DNA from: Faeciplasma avium
Lineage (GTDB): Bacteria; Bacillota; Clostridia; Oscillospirales; Ruminococcaceae
Direction: 5' to 3'
Length of the DNA: 27,213 nt
Assembly: GCA_018713505.1 (NCBI GenBank)
Contig: DVOL01000093.1
Coordinates: forward strand, 1-27,213
Under the pieces are notes generated by a model that worked only from the letters and a program-made list of their open reading frames with translations, did no database searches and was not told where the DNA came from. Below are positions 1-7,103 of the stretch, piece by piece. The first letter of the stretch is position 1; every line of letters begins with the position of its first letter. A program made the translations under genes and the position numbers.

Positions 1-261
1 GTCAGCATGGCCGGGGCAGTCAACATGAGCATAGTGACGGTTGTCAGTCTCATACTCAACATGAGCGGTGTTGATGGTGATACCTCTTTCTCTCTCCTCG
101 GGAGCCTTATCGATCATATCGTAAGCCTCGAACTTAGCCTGACCCTTAAGAGCCAGAACCTTGGTGATTGCTGCGGTAAGAGTGGTCTTTCCATGGTCAA
201 CATGGCCGATAGTACCAATGTTAACATGGGGCTTTGTTCTCTCAAATTTCTGCTTTGCCAT
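1..261 (-). CDS. tuf: Elongation factor Tu, N-terminal part (runs off the window)
   Basis: EF-Tu carries aminoacyl-tRNA to the ribosomal A site as a GTP complex. Only the first 87 codons are present because the gene continues past the left edge. The visible N-terminus starts MAKQKFERTKPHVNIGTIGH, followed by the P-loop GHVDHGKT, the switch I stretch with RGITIN, and the start of the DCPGHAD G3 motif at the edge. The ATG at 261 has the ribosome binding site AGGAGG at 271-276 with a 9-nt spacer. It is the last visible gene of the str operon (rpsL-rpsG-fusA-tuf), 143 bp after fusA, and that gap holds a candidate promoter. Identity is certain; whether the gene is intact cannot be seen. Confidence 0.98.
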   Translation of the reverse strand, partial: MAKQKFERTKPHVNIGTIGHVDHGKTTLTAAITKVLALKGQAKFEAYDMIDKAPEERERGITINTAHVEYETDNRHYAHVDCPGHAD

Positions 262-307
262 TGGAATTATCCTCCTTTTAATAAGAAAATGGTAGGTTGG
301 TAAGTTA

Positions 308-336
308 ATATTAACAGATTATCAGCTAAAATGCAA
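308..336 (-). promoter_or_regulatory. Candidate sigma-A promoter for tuf
   Basis: On the minus strand a -35 box TTGCAT (331-336) is followed after exactly 17 nt by a -10 box TAATAT (308-313). It lies in the fusA-tuf gap, about 50 nt before the tuf start. This would let EF-Tu be made in excess of EF-G, as is usual in bacteria. No clear terminator is seen between fusA and tuf, so read-through from the operon promoter is also expected. Confidence 0.6.
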
Positions 337-404
337 GCCTTTTAAGCCAGATTTTTTGCCGGCGGGGAACTTTATTGCGTGAATCCCTGAAAGACTGAAT
401 AAAA

Positions 405-2489
405 TCAGTCCTCTCCACGCTTTCTTGAGCTCATGATGCTCTCGGCTACAGACTTGGGCACCTCGGTGTAGCTGTGAGGCTCCATGGTGTACTGTCCACG
501 GCCCTGGGTCTTGGACCTTAGGTCGTTGGAGTAGCCAAACATCTCGGAAAGGGGTACTAAGGAGTCGACCTGAGCGACGCCGTTGTTTATCTCCTGCCCG
601 AGAATCTGTCCTCTTCTGGAGTTGAGGTCTCCTATAGCCGTACCCATAAACTCCTCGGGGACGATGCAGGCAACCTTCATTATAGGCTCTAGGATGACGG
701 GGTCAGCCCTTCTCATTGCCTCCTTGAACGCCATTGAGCCTGCGATGCTGAACGCCATCTCGGAGGAGTCAACCTCGTGGTAGGAGCCGTCGTAAAGAGT
801 TACCTTTACATCGACTACGGGATAGCCGGCAAGAACTCCTGCCTTCATGGCGCCCTGGATACCCTTGTCGACTGCGGGGATGTACTCCTTGGGAATAGCT
901 CCGCCGACTACGGCGTTGATAAACTCATAGCCCTTGCCGGACTCGTTCGGCTCAAGCTTAATCTTGACATGACCGTACTGACCCTTACCGCCAGACTGCC
1001 TTGCGTACTTGTGGTCGACATCGGCAAGCTTCCTGACGGTCTCCTTATAGGCAACCTGGGGAGCGCCGACATTCGCCTCGACCTTGAACTCACGCAGGAG
1101 CCTGTCTACGATAATCTCCAGGTGAAGCTCTCCCATTCCGGCGATTATGGTCTGACCGGTCTCCTCGTCGGTCCAGGTCTTGAAGGTGGGGTCCTCCTCG
1201 GCAAGCTTGGACAGAGCGATTCCCATCTTCTCCTGACCTGCCTTTGTCTTAGGCTCGATGGCAAGCTGGATAACGGGGTCGGGGAACTCCATCGACTCAA
1301 GGATTATGGGGTGCTTGGGGTCGCACAGGGTGTCGCCTGTGGTGGTGTTCTTAACTCCTACTACGGCATAGATATCTCCTGCATAGCAGGTGTCTATATC
1401 CTTTCTGTGGTTGGAGTGCATCTGAAGGATTCTTCCCATTCTCTCGTTTGCGCCCTTGGTGCAGTTGAGAACGGTCTCGCCTGCGTTGAGCACGCCGGAA
1501 TATACTCTGAAGAAGCAGAGCTTTCCTACAAACGGGTCGGTGGCAATCTTGAATGCCAGAGCGGAGAAGGGAGCGCTGTCGTCGGACGGTCTTGAATCCT
1601 CCTCGCCGGTGTCGGGATTTACGCCCTTGATGTCCTCGATGTCGGTAGGAGCGGGCATATAGTCGACAATAGCGTCAAGCAGCTTCTGGACTCCCTTGTT
1701 CTTGTAGGAGGTTCCGCAGACTACGGGGACCATGCCTCCCGAAATGGTAGCCTGCCTGATTCCCTTCTTGAGGTCCTCGACGGGAAACTCGCCCTCCTCG
1801 AGATACCTTTCCATAAGGGACTCGTCGGTCTCGGCGATAGCCTCGACCATTGCTGTGTGGTACTCCTCGGCAAGGTCCTTCATATCCTCGGGGATGTCCT
1901 CGATTCTGATGTCCTTGCCCAGGTCGTCGTAGTAAACATACGCCTTCATCTCAAGAAGGTCTATTATCCCCTTGAAGAAGGTCTCGCTTCCGATGGGAAG
2001 CTGAATCGGAACAGCGTTTGCCTTGAGGCGCTGATGAATCATCTTTAGGACCCTGTAGAAGTCGGCTCCCATGATGTCCATCTTGTTGACATATATAAGA
2101 CGGGGGACCTTGTATCTGTCTCCCTGTCTCCATACCGTCTCTGTCTGAGGCTCAACGCCGCCCTTTGCACAAAGGACTGTTACCGCTCCGTCAAGAACTC
2201 TCAGGGAGCGCTCGACCTCTACGGTGAAGTCAACATGTCCGGGGGTGTCGATAATATTGATTCTGTGGCCCTTCCAGTAGGCAGTGGTAGCTGCTGAGGT
2301 TATCGTGATACCTCTTTCCTGCTCCTGCTCCATCCAGTCCATGGTGGCGGACCCGTCGTGAGTCTCGCCCAGCTTATGGTTGATACCAGTATAGAACAGT
2401 ATGCGCTCGGTTGTCGTAGTCTTACCAGCGTCTATATGAGCCATGATACCAATATTTCTTGTCATTGACAAAGATACATCTCTTGCCAT
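405..2489 (-). CDS. fusA: Elongation factor G
   Basis: EF-G is the GTPase that drives translocation and, with RRF, ribosome recycling. The 694-residue length is normal. The GTPase motifs are intact: P-loop AHIDAGKT at residues 17-24, switch I with RGITI at 59-63, DTPGH at 81-85, and NKMD at 135-138. Domains II to V follow, including the domain IV stretch that contains YARQSGGKGQYGHVK. The ATG at 2489 has the ribosome binding site AAGGAG at 2496-2501. It lies between rpsG (42 bp upstream) and tuf in the usual str operon order. The His in DTPGH and all G motifs match translocating EF-G rather than a resistance paralogue (TetM/FusB-like). Confidence 0.98.
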   Translation of the reverse strand: MARDVSLSMTRNIGIMAHIDAGKTTTTERILFYTGINHKLGETHDGSATMDWMEQEQERGITITSAATTAYWKGHRINIIDTPGHVDFTVEVERSLRVLDGAVTVLCAKGGVEPQTETVWRQGDRYKVPRLIYVNKMDIMGADFYRVLKMIHQRLKANAVPIQLPIGSETFFKGIIDLLEMKAYVYYDDLGKDIRIEDIPEDMKDLAEEYHTAMVEAIAETDESLMERYLEEGEFPVEDLKKGIRQATISGGMVPVVCGTSYKNKGVQKLLDAIVDYMPAPTDIEDIKGVNPDTGEEDSRPSDDSAPFSALAFKIATDPFVGKLCFFRVYSGVLNAGETVLNCTKGANERMGRILQMHSNHRKDIDTCYAGDIYAVVGVKNTTTGDTLCDPKHPIILESMEFPDPVIQLAIEPKTKAGQEKMGIALSKLAEEDPTFKTWTDEETGQTIIAGMGELHLEIIVDRLLREFKVEANVGAPQVAYKETVRKLADVDHKYARQSGGKGQYGHVKIKLEPNESGKGYEFINAVVGGAIPKEYIPAVDKGIQGAMKAGVLAGYPVVDVKVTLYDGSYHEVDSSEMAFSIAGSMAFKEAMRRADPVILEPIMKVACIVPEEFMGTAIGDLNSRRGQILGQEINNGVAQVDSLVPLSEMFGYSNDLRSKTQGRGQYTMEPHSYTEVPKSVAESIMSSRKRGED

Positions 2490-2531
2490 ATAAATCTCCT
2501 TAAAATCAGTATCAAAACCTTTTGTCTGGTA

Positions 2532-3002
2532 TTACCAGCGTGAATGAGCGAATGCCTTGTTGGCGTCAGCCATCTTGTGAGTATCCTCACGCTTCTTGCA
2601 GGCGCCGCCGACGCCGTTCATAGCGTCAAGTATCTCTCCTGCGAGTCTTTCCTTCATGGTCTTTTCGTTTCTCTCACGAGAATACCTTGTGAGCCATCTA
2701 AGACCCAGAGTCTGCCTTCTTTCGGGGCGGACCTCCATCGGCACCTGATAGGTAGCTCCGCCGACACGGCGGGCCTTGACCTCGAGATTAGGCATTACAT
2801 TTTCCATTGCCTGCTCGAATGCCTCGAGAGCGGGCTTGCCCGACTTGCTCTCGACGATTTCAAATGCACCGTATACAATCTTCTGGGCTACTCCCTTCTT
2901 ACCGTCAATCATGACATTGTTGATAAGACGGGTAACCAGCTTGGAATTGTAGATAGGATCCTGCAAAACATCACGCTTTGCAATGTTACCTCTTCTTGGC
3001 AC
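2532..3002 (-). CDS. rpsG: 30S ribosomal protein S7
   Basis: S7 is the primary 16S rRNA binder that nucleates assembly of the 30S head and, in E. coli, represses its own operon. The 156-residue protein begins MPRRGNIAKRDVLQDPIYNS and has the family's rRNA-binding core GGATYQVPMEVRPERR near residues 78-93. The start codon is GTG (3000-3002), with a strong ribosome binding site (GGAGGG, 3010-3015) 7 nt upstream. It is separated from rpsL by an unusually long 185-bp spacer with two hairpins, and from fusA by 42 bp. Confidence 0.98.
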   Translation of the reverse strand: MPRRGNIAKRDVLQDPIYNSKLVTRLINNVMIDGKKGVAQKIVYGAFEIVESKSGKPALEAFEQAMENVMPNLEVKARRVGGATYQVPMEVRPERRQTLGLRWLTRYSRERNEKTMKERLAGEILDAMNGVGGACKKREDTHKMADANKAFAHSRW

Positions 3003-3045
3003 TTAAATTCCCTCCTTCATAAAATGATATCATAGGTACTCGTTT

Positions 3046-3069
3046 CTGCCGGGGAAACCCCCTTAGCAG
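3046..3069 (-). promoter_or_regulatory. Hairpin just upstream of the rpsG ribosome binding site
   Basis: In the rpsL-rpsG spacer the arms CTGC and GGGG (3046-3054) pair with CCCC and GCAG (3059-3069), with an AAAC-type loop and a small bulge. A second hairpin, CCGGA-5 nt-TCCGG, lies at 3150-3164, next to a run of seven T on the plus strand. Neither is followed by a U-tract in the direction of transcription, so these are not intrinsic terminators. In E. coli the rpsL-rpsG intercistronic region is where S7 binds to repress translation; a similar role here is inference. Confidence 0.4.
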
Positions 3070-3187
3070 CCCCGTCAGTCCAAAGAGGCAACATAATGGC
3101 TTATATATGTTAACCCCACTTGGCTGTGGTGGATTGAGTCGTTTTTTTACCGGACAGCATCCGGCATAGTCAGTCGCTCAGGGGCGG

Positions 3188-3610
3188 CTATTTCTTGGTT
3201 GCCTTAGGTCTCTTTGCGCCGTACTTGGACCTTGCCTGCATTCTCTTGGCAACGCCCTGAGCGTCAAGAGTTCCCCTTATGATGTGGTAACGCACGCCGG
3301 GGAGGTCCCTAACCCTTCCGCCTCTAATGAGAACAACGCTGTGCTCCTGGAGGTTATGTCCGATTCCGGGAATGTATGCCGTGACCTCTGTGCCGTTGGT
3401 AAGACGAACCCTGGCAATCTTTCTCATAGCAGAGTTAGGCTTCTTGGGGGTAGCGGTCTTTACAGCGGTGCAGACTCCTCTTTTCTGAGGGCAGGACTGG
3501 TCGATTACCTGCTTCTTCTTGGAGTTGTAGCCCTTCTGAAGTGCAGGAGCTGTGGACTTGTCGCTGAGGATATCCCTTCCCTTGTGAACTAGCTGGTTAA
3601 ATGTTGGCAT
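3188..3610 (-). CDS. rpsL: 30S ribosomal protein S12
   Basis: S12 is the decoding-centre protein of the small subunit. The 140-residue length includes the extra segment near residues 25-39 (KGYNSKKKQVIDQS) that is typical of Gram-positive S12 and absent from the 124-residue E. coli protein. The decoding loop TPKKPNSA at 54-61 is intact, so Lys57 (E. coli Lys43, the classic streptomycin resistance site) is wild type. The loop GIGHNLQEHSVVLIRGGRVRDLPGV is also conserved. The preceding GVCTRV motif reads GVCTAV, so an Arg that is usually conserved is Ala here. The ATG at 3610 has an AAGGAG box. It is the first gene of the operon, behind a near-consensus promoter and a leader of about 78 nt. Confidence 0.98.
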   Translation of the reverse strand: MPTFNQLVHKGRDILSDKSTAPALQKGYNSKKKQVIDQSCPQKRGVCTAVKTATPKKPNSAMRKIARVRLTNGTEVTAYIPGIGHNLQEHSVVLIRGGRVRDLPGVRYHIIRGTLDAQGVAKRMQARSKYGAKRPKATKK

Positions 3611-3650
3611 TTCTCTTCTCCTTTCTTAAATAGTGTCTATACAAGGCTCG

Positions 3651-3674
3651 GCGGCATGGGAACGCCCATACCGC
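3651..3674 (-). promoter_or_regulatory. Hairpin in the rpsL leader
   Basis: The segment GCGGCATGGG (3651-3660) pairs with CCCATACCGC (3665-3674) across a 4-nt loop, with one C-A mismatch, giving a stem of about nine pairs. It lies in the untranslated leader between the promoter (3695-3723) and rpsL. It has no following U-tract. A role in autoregulation of the str operon is possible but not shown. Confidence 0.4.
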
Positions 3675-3694
3675 TTAGGCTCGCATACCATTAA

Positions 3695-3723
3695 ATTATA
3701 AACGGCGGCAGAACAAAAGTCAA
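3695..3723 (-). promoter_or_regulatory. str operon promoter
   Basis: On the minus strand TTGACT (3718-3723) and a perfect TATAAT (3695-3700) are separated by exactly 17 nt. Transcription would start near 3688, about 78 nt before rpsL. The A/T-rich stretch upstream (to about 3760) could act as an UP element. This is one of the best promoter matches in the window, as expected for ribosomal protein genes. Confidence 0.85.
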
Positions 3724-3838
3724 TAACTATCCTTTTATGACTTCCTACGAATTTTCAGGGCTTTTTTGGGGACAAATTGATGTTTTTTATATAAACGCCG
3801 CAGCTATGCCCTCCGCCGTGGGAATTTTCAGCCGCAAG

Positions 3839-3886
3839 CCCTCCCGAAGCCGCATAAGGCGCCCCTGAGGCATGACTGCGGGAGGG
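3839..3886. repeat. Structured inverted repeat downstream of the SGNH gene
   Basis: The perfect 8-bp arms CCCTCCCG (3839-3846) and CGGGAGGG (3879-3886) enclose 32 nt that hold two smaller hairpins, GCC-GCATAA-GGC and GCC-CCTGA-GGC. Together they form a compact three-way junction. It lies between the SGNH gene stop (3936) and the rpsL promoter. No U-tract follows on either strand, so it is not a classical terminator, but it may stop transcription or stabilise a 3' end. The rest of 3724-3935 shows no gene. Confidence 0.5.
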
Positions 3887-3935
3887 TTTGCCAGTGTATA
3901 TTATTTCCAGAAGTCCACGGCTTTATACCCTGCCG

Positions 3936-5231
3936 TCAAAGCCCGTTCAAAAACTCCCCGACAGCCTCTATAGCCGCCTCGCCCATTCTCCTGTGTCCTG
4001 CCACGCTTGGATGCAGACCGTCCCCCGAGTCGTACTCCGGGAAAAGACAGTCGGGTCTTTCCGGGTCGGAAAGGGCTGAGGAGAAGTCTATGTATCCGTC
4101 AAAGCCGCTGTCGCCGCTCATTATCCAGTCGTTAACGGATGTTCTTATCCCCTCGTGAAGCTCGGACGCCCACCATTCGTTGCTCATAAACGGAGTTATC
4201 GTCCCGGCAAGCACCTTTATCCCGTGGCTGTGGCAGGCGTCTATCATCGCCCTGTACTCGTCGATAAGCTGCTGCGAGATGTCCGTCTGAGCGCCGGGGA
4301 TGTCGTTTGTGCCTATCAGTATGACGGCGTATCTCACTCCGGGGACGCTTATAACATCACGCTCGAACCTGTCCCTAGCGGCGACTCCCCATCCGCCCGT
4401 CACGGCGTTGCCGGCAATAGCCGAGTTGACTACTGATATCCTCCTGCCGTCAAGGATTAATGACTCCGCCAGAAGGTCGGGCCAGGCGTCAAAGCCGTTG
4501 AAGGTGGAGACCGAGCCGTCGGTTATCGAGTCTCCGAAGCAGACCAGGGAGCACTCCCCTGCCTTCGCCCAGACATCCGCTCTGAAGAAGGAGAAGTAGC
4601 TCCACATCCAGGCCTCGGGGGTGAAGCTCTCTCCCTGCTTCTCGCCCTGAGCCACCCAGCTCGCACAGTCCGCCTCACGGTGACAGGCGGGAAACTCCGG
4701 GACGCTTCCAAAGGACACCGTCACGGCGATATACTCAAGGTCCTCTATTACAAAGTCTATCTCGTCCGAGGTGACAATCTCGCCTGAGGGAATCGTGACG
4801 CTCTCGCTCCCCGAAAATGTGACCTTGGTGTCAGACTCGGGGACTATCTCAGGGCTTCCCGGCTTTACAAGCCTTGCTATATGCACGCTTTTAAGCTCCA
4901 TATCCGACCCGGGAGGCAAAAGCTCCTCGCCGTACTCGTTTGAGAAGCTGAGCCTGACTTTTTCTCCTCCCATAGACGCCTTAAACTGCATACGGCAGGT
5001 GCTTTGCTCCAGCGTCGGGGATTTAGGAAGAATATCCTCGGAGGAATTAAGCGTAGCTCCCACCCATGTGGCGACCCAGCCGTCCTTATCCTGAGGCAGG
5101 ATTACAGCCTCCCCGGCGGCTCCCTGTCCGCTGGCAATGCTGTCGGAGGCGCCGCCTGAGCAGCCTCCAAGCCCCGCACCTATGGCAGAGCAGAGTGCGA
5201 TTGTTATCAGTCTTTTAAAGCCCTTAATCAT
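3936..5231 (-). CDS. Secreted SGNH/GDSL hydrolase lipoprotein
   Basis: This is a predicted esterase or acetylhydrolase anchored outside the cell. The N-terminus (MIKGFKRLITIALCSAIGAG) is a signal peptide ending in the lipobox LGGC, with Cys24 as the lipid site. Residues 50-215 look like a beta-rich N-terminal domain. The SGNH catalytic domain follows: GDSITDG at 233-239 with nucleophile Ser235, the Gly block at 274 (IAGN), GTND at 307-310, and DGLHPSVAGH with Asp404 and His407. All four blocks are present, so the enzyme should be active. The substrate is unknown; related two-domain proteins act on acetylated polysaccharides. It is a single gene with its own promoter at 5303-5331 and a GAGAGGG ribosome binding site. 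Confidence 0.9.
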   Translation of the reverse strand: MIKGFKRLITIALCSAIGAGLGGCSGGASDSIASGQGAAGEAVILPQDKDGWVATWVGATLNSSEDILPKSPTLEQSTCRMQFKASMGGEKVRLSFSNEYGEELLPPGSDMELKSVHIARLVKPGSPEIVPESDTKVTFSGSESVTIPSGEIVTSDEIDFVIEDLEYIAVTVSFGSVPEFPACHREADCASWVAQGEKQGESFTPEAWMWSYFSFFRADVWAKAGECSLVCFGDSITDGSVSTFNGFDAWPDLLAESLILDGRRISVVNSAIAGNAVTGGWGVAARDRFERDVISVPGVRYAVILIGTNDIPGAQTDISQQLIDEYRAMIDACHSHGIKVLAGTITPFMSNEWWASELHEGIRTSVNDWIMSGDSGFDGYIDFSSALSDPERPDCLFPEYDSGDGLHPSVAGHRRMGEAAIEAVGEFLNGL

Positions 5232-5302
5232 TTTGCTTCCCTCTCCCGCCGCAGGACGGTTTGCCCTCCTGCCGCAGATTTATTACGGTTTAATATATTC
5301 AC

Positions 5303-5331
5303 ATTGTATCACCCTTTGCTCCGAAAATCAA
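5303..5331 (-). promoter_or_regulatory. Promoter of the SGNH hydrolase gene
   Basis: On the minus strand TTGATT (5326-5331) is followed after 17 nt by TACAAT (5303-5308), which is preceded by TGA as a possible extended -10. The roughly 65-nt leader holds a small dyad, GCAGGA (5251-5256) and TCCTGC (5267-5272). Confidence 0.7.
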
Positions 5332-5427
5332 TACCGTTAGCCAGGTTTTTCCGACAAAAGGTAAGCCGCTTCGAGATGACGCCGCCCTCGGCAGGTGATA
5401 ATTTTTCCGCAGCTTGATAAATCGGAA

Positions 5428-5607
5428 GCCTCCCCATACGCAAAGCGAGCCGTCACGGCATCCGCCGTGACGGCGGGATTGCCGGTCAGCTCACAGAAAG
5501 GTCCCTCAAGCCCCTCGGTCGGGGGTGTGAGGTCAGGCTCTTGTGTGGGTCTTGCCGGCAATCACTCGGTCAGCGCTGCTGACAGCTCGCTTTGCGTATG
5601 GGGAGGC
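5428..5607. repeat. 180-bp cloverleaf-like element with perfect 23-bp terminal inverted repeats (MITE-like)
   Basis: The first 23 bases (5428-5450, GCCTCCCC...AAGCGAGC) and the last 23 (5585-5607) are perfect reverse complements. The interior is almost fully palindromic. Stem a pairs 5450-5459 with 5464-5473 (10 bp, 4-nt loop). Stem b pairs 5477-5485 with 5555-5563 (9 bp) and carries an inner hairpin, 5504-5508 with 5528-5532 plus CCCC/GGGG. Stem c pairs 5569-5574 with 5578-5583. Linkers between stems are only 1-5 nt. A 7-bp direct repeat GCTTGAT occurs just outside both ends (5412-5418 and 5614-5620), compatible with a target site duplication of an element of about 195 bp. It has no convincing ORF. 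It could be a MITE, a REP-like element or a structured RNA; it may also terminate transcription of the XRE gene. Confidence 0.8.
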
Positions 5608-5689
5608 GGTTTTGCTTGATTTTCGCACAAATTTTAGAAGAGCGGCCCTCCCTGCGCTAAGCCGGGGCGGTCTGTTAGGAGTCTTGGGC

Positions 5690-6730
5690 TTACTTTTTTA
5701 AAAACCTCTTTATAAGCTCTGACGCATCGTCCTCGTCCATAAACGGTAGGTACTTCTCTATATCCTTGGCTGTTCCGCCGTTTCTAAGAGTCGCCTTAGC
5801 AAGCTCAGATACATCCTTCTCGTCCATGAACGGAAGATACGGCTTTATGCTCTCAGTCCCGCCGGTCTTAAACGCCTCCTTAGCCAAATCGCCGACATCC
5901 TCCTCATCCATAAACGGAAGATACGCACTCACCGATTCGCCGTTTTTAAGAGCCTCCTTGGCAAGCTCAGATACATCCTCCTCGTCCATGAACGGAAGCA
6001 GGCTCGAGATATCACCGTTGTTTTTTGACTCCTTCCTCACGGTGTCCTTGACCATGTCGTCGCTGGCGAAGCGGGCATACCTGCCAAGTCCGATGCCACG
6101 CAAAACTCCCCCGACGCTCTTTAAAATCTTGTCCACCGACTTTGAGGTGGCGTATTGCAGAGTCTCCTCGAGCCCAGAAAGCCCAATGTCAATATCCTTG
6201 TCCTGGCCGCCGGATTTTTTACTGCGGGAGCCGTCCTCACCGCCGGGGAGCTTATCCTCAGCCGGGGAGGACTCCTTTTTCTCATCCTCCGCCGTAGACT
6301 GCCCGCAGGAGGGCTTTTCCTCGGCGGCATTTTCGGAGCTCTTTTCTGCGGATTTTTCCTCCTCCGCCTTTTTTATACAGTCGTCGACAGCCTTGCTCAT
6401 GGCGATATCCACCTGCTCCGGCTTCAAGACGACTGCGGCACGGTTTAGCTCCTTGGGAGTTATCGTGTTGTCCTTGACATACTCCTCCAGCCTGCCCTCG
6501 GCTGCGCTGTTGACAAGCTCCGACCTCATGCCCAGAATCTCGTCGATGCTGACTCCGAAGATATCAGCCAGTTCGGGGAGCTTGGAGATATCCGGCATCG
6601 AATTTCCCCTCTCCCAGTTTGACACCGCCTGGAAGCTCACTCCCATAAGGTCTGCCAGCTCAAGCTGGGTCATGTTTTTGCCCTTTCTAAGCTGTGCTAT
6701 CTTCTTGCCGACTCTCTCCATTGAAAACAT
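5690..6730 (-). CDS. XRE-family transcriptional regulator with four C-terminal LPFMDE repeats
   Basis: The N-terminus (residues 7-66, with MTQLELADLMGVSFQAVSNW) is a classic Cro/C1 helix-turn-helix. A charged, low-complexity Glu/Lys/Ser linker follows at about 125-195. The C-terminus has four tandem repeats of 26-29 residues, each starting LPFMDE (245, 271, 299, 328; the last is cut short), with the pattern LPFMDExDxxxLxKxxLxxG. The start chosen is the ATG at 6730, which has CCTCCTT (AAGGAGG) at 6739-6745, 8-9 nt upstream. The frame stays open to an upstream ATG at 6874 that would add a basic 48-residue extension and overlaps the stop of the small ORF before it by ATGA. What the repeats bind is unknown; the shape suggests a sensor or protein-interaction array. 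DNA binding is confident, the target is not. Confidence 0.85.
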   Translation of the reverse strand: MFSMERVGKKIAQLRKGKNMTQLELADLMGVSFQAVSNWERGNSMPDISKLPELADIFGVSIDEILGMRSELVNSAAEGRLEEYVKDNTITPKELNRAAVVLKPEQVDIAMSKAVDDCIKKAEEEKSAEKSSENAAEEKPSCGQSTAEDEKKESSPAEDKLPGGEDGSRSKKSGGQDKDIDIGLSGLEETLQYATSKSVDKILKSVGGVLRGIGLGRYARFASDDMVKDTVRKESKNNGDISSLLPFMDEEDVSELAKEALKNGESVSAYLPFMDEEDVGDLAKEAFKTGGTESIKPYLPFMDEKDVSELAKATLRNGGTAKDIEKYLPFMDEDDASELIKRFLKK

Positions 6731-6870
6731 ATCCTCTTCCTCCTTGACATTAGACGCTACTATAACCTTTTTAATCCTTCTATTCTGAGCCTGCGCAGAC
6801 CCTTTCCGGGACGGATGGCCGGCAGCAGTATTCGCCCATTTTCTCAAAGCCCTTCCTGTTATGACCTTAC

Positions 6871-7035
6871 TCATAGCACCGTGCCTCTTTTCCTCCAGTC
6901 GTAGGCGTCCGTCCCGAGCTTTTTTACCATGTCCTCCTCATAGCCTTTCAGCTGCTCCTCTACCGAGGCTCTTGAAAGCTCGTCCTCAAAGAGCCTGCCG
7001 GAGTCTGCCTTTTTATTGAATATGGATTTTTTCAT
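6871..7035 (-). CDS. Small hypothetical protein (54 aa) upstream of the XRE regulator
   Basis: The ATG at 7035 has a good ribosome binding site (GGGAGG, 7045-7050, 9-nt spacer). The reading frame runs 54 codons and gives a charged soluble protein that begins MKKSIFNKKADSGRLFEDEL and ends DWRKRGTVL. Its TGA overlaps, as ATGA, an ATG in the XRE frame at 6874, so the two may be translationally coupled. It has no Cys, no membrane segment and no motif I recognise. It sits 69 nt downstream of a candidate promoter. It could be a real small protein, or a leader peptide controlling the XRE gene. Confidence 0.55.
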   Translation of the reverse strand: MKKSIFNKKADSGRLFEDELSRASVEEQLKGYEEDMVKKLGTDAYDWRKRGTVL

Positions 7036-7103
7036 CTTGCTTATCCTCCCGTCTGATACGGACGCCCCTAGGCTGTCCGTTTGCGCTTTTAGCTTACGGG
7101 CAA

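Noticed and set aside
7..303. 98-codon plus-strand ORF opposite the tuf start
   Set aside because: It is antisense to tuf and its promoter, with no supporting signal.
777..1595. 272-codon plus-strand ORF inside fusA
   Set aside because: Antisense to a highly conserved gene; a codon-bias shadow.
3144..3164. Stem CCGGA/TCCGG with a T run as a terminator between rpsL and rpsG
   Set aside because: The T run lies 5' of the stem on the plus strand, so on the minus strand the stem is followed by A, not U.
5337..5619. Two short ORFs (74 codons each strand) across the palindromic element
   Set aside because: They follow from the inverted repeat lacking stops in these frames; neither has a ribosome binding site nor any recognisable product.
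5766..6788. 340-codon plus-strand ORF opposite the XRE regulator
   Set aside because: It is the mirror of the repeat-rich, acidic minus-strand protein (Ser/Pro-rich shadow), without a supporting start or motif.
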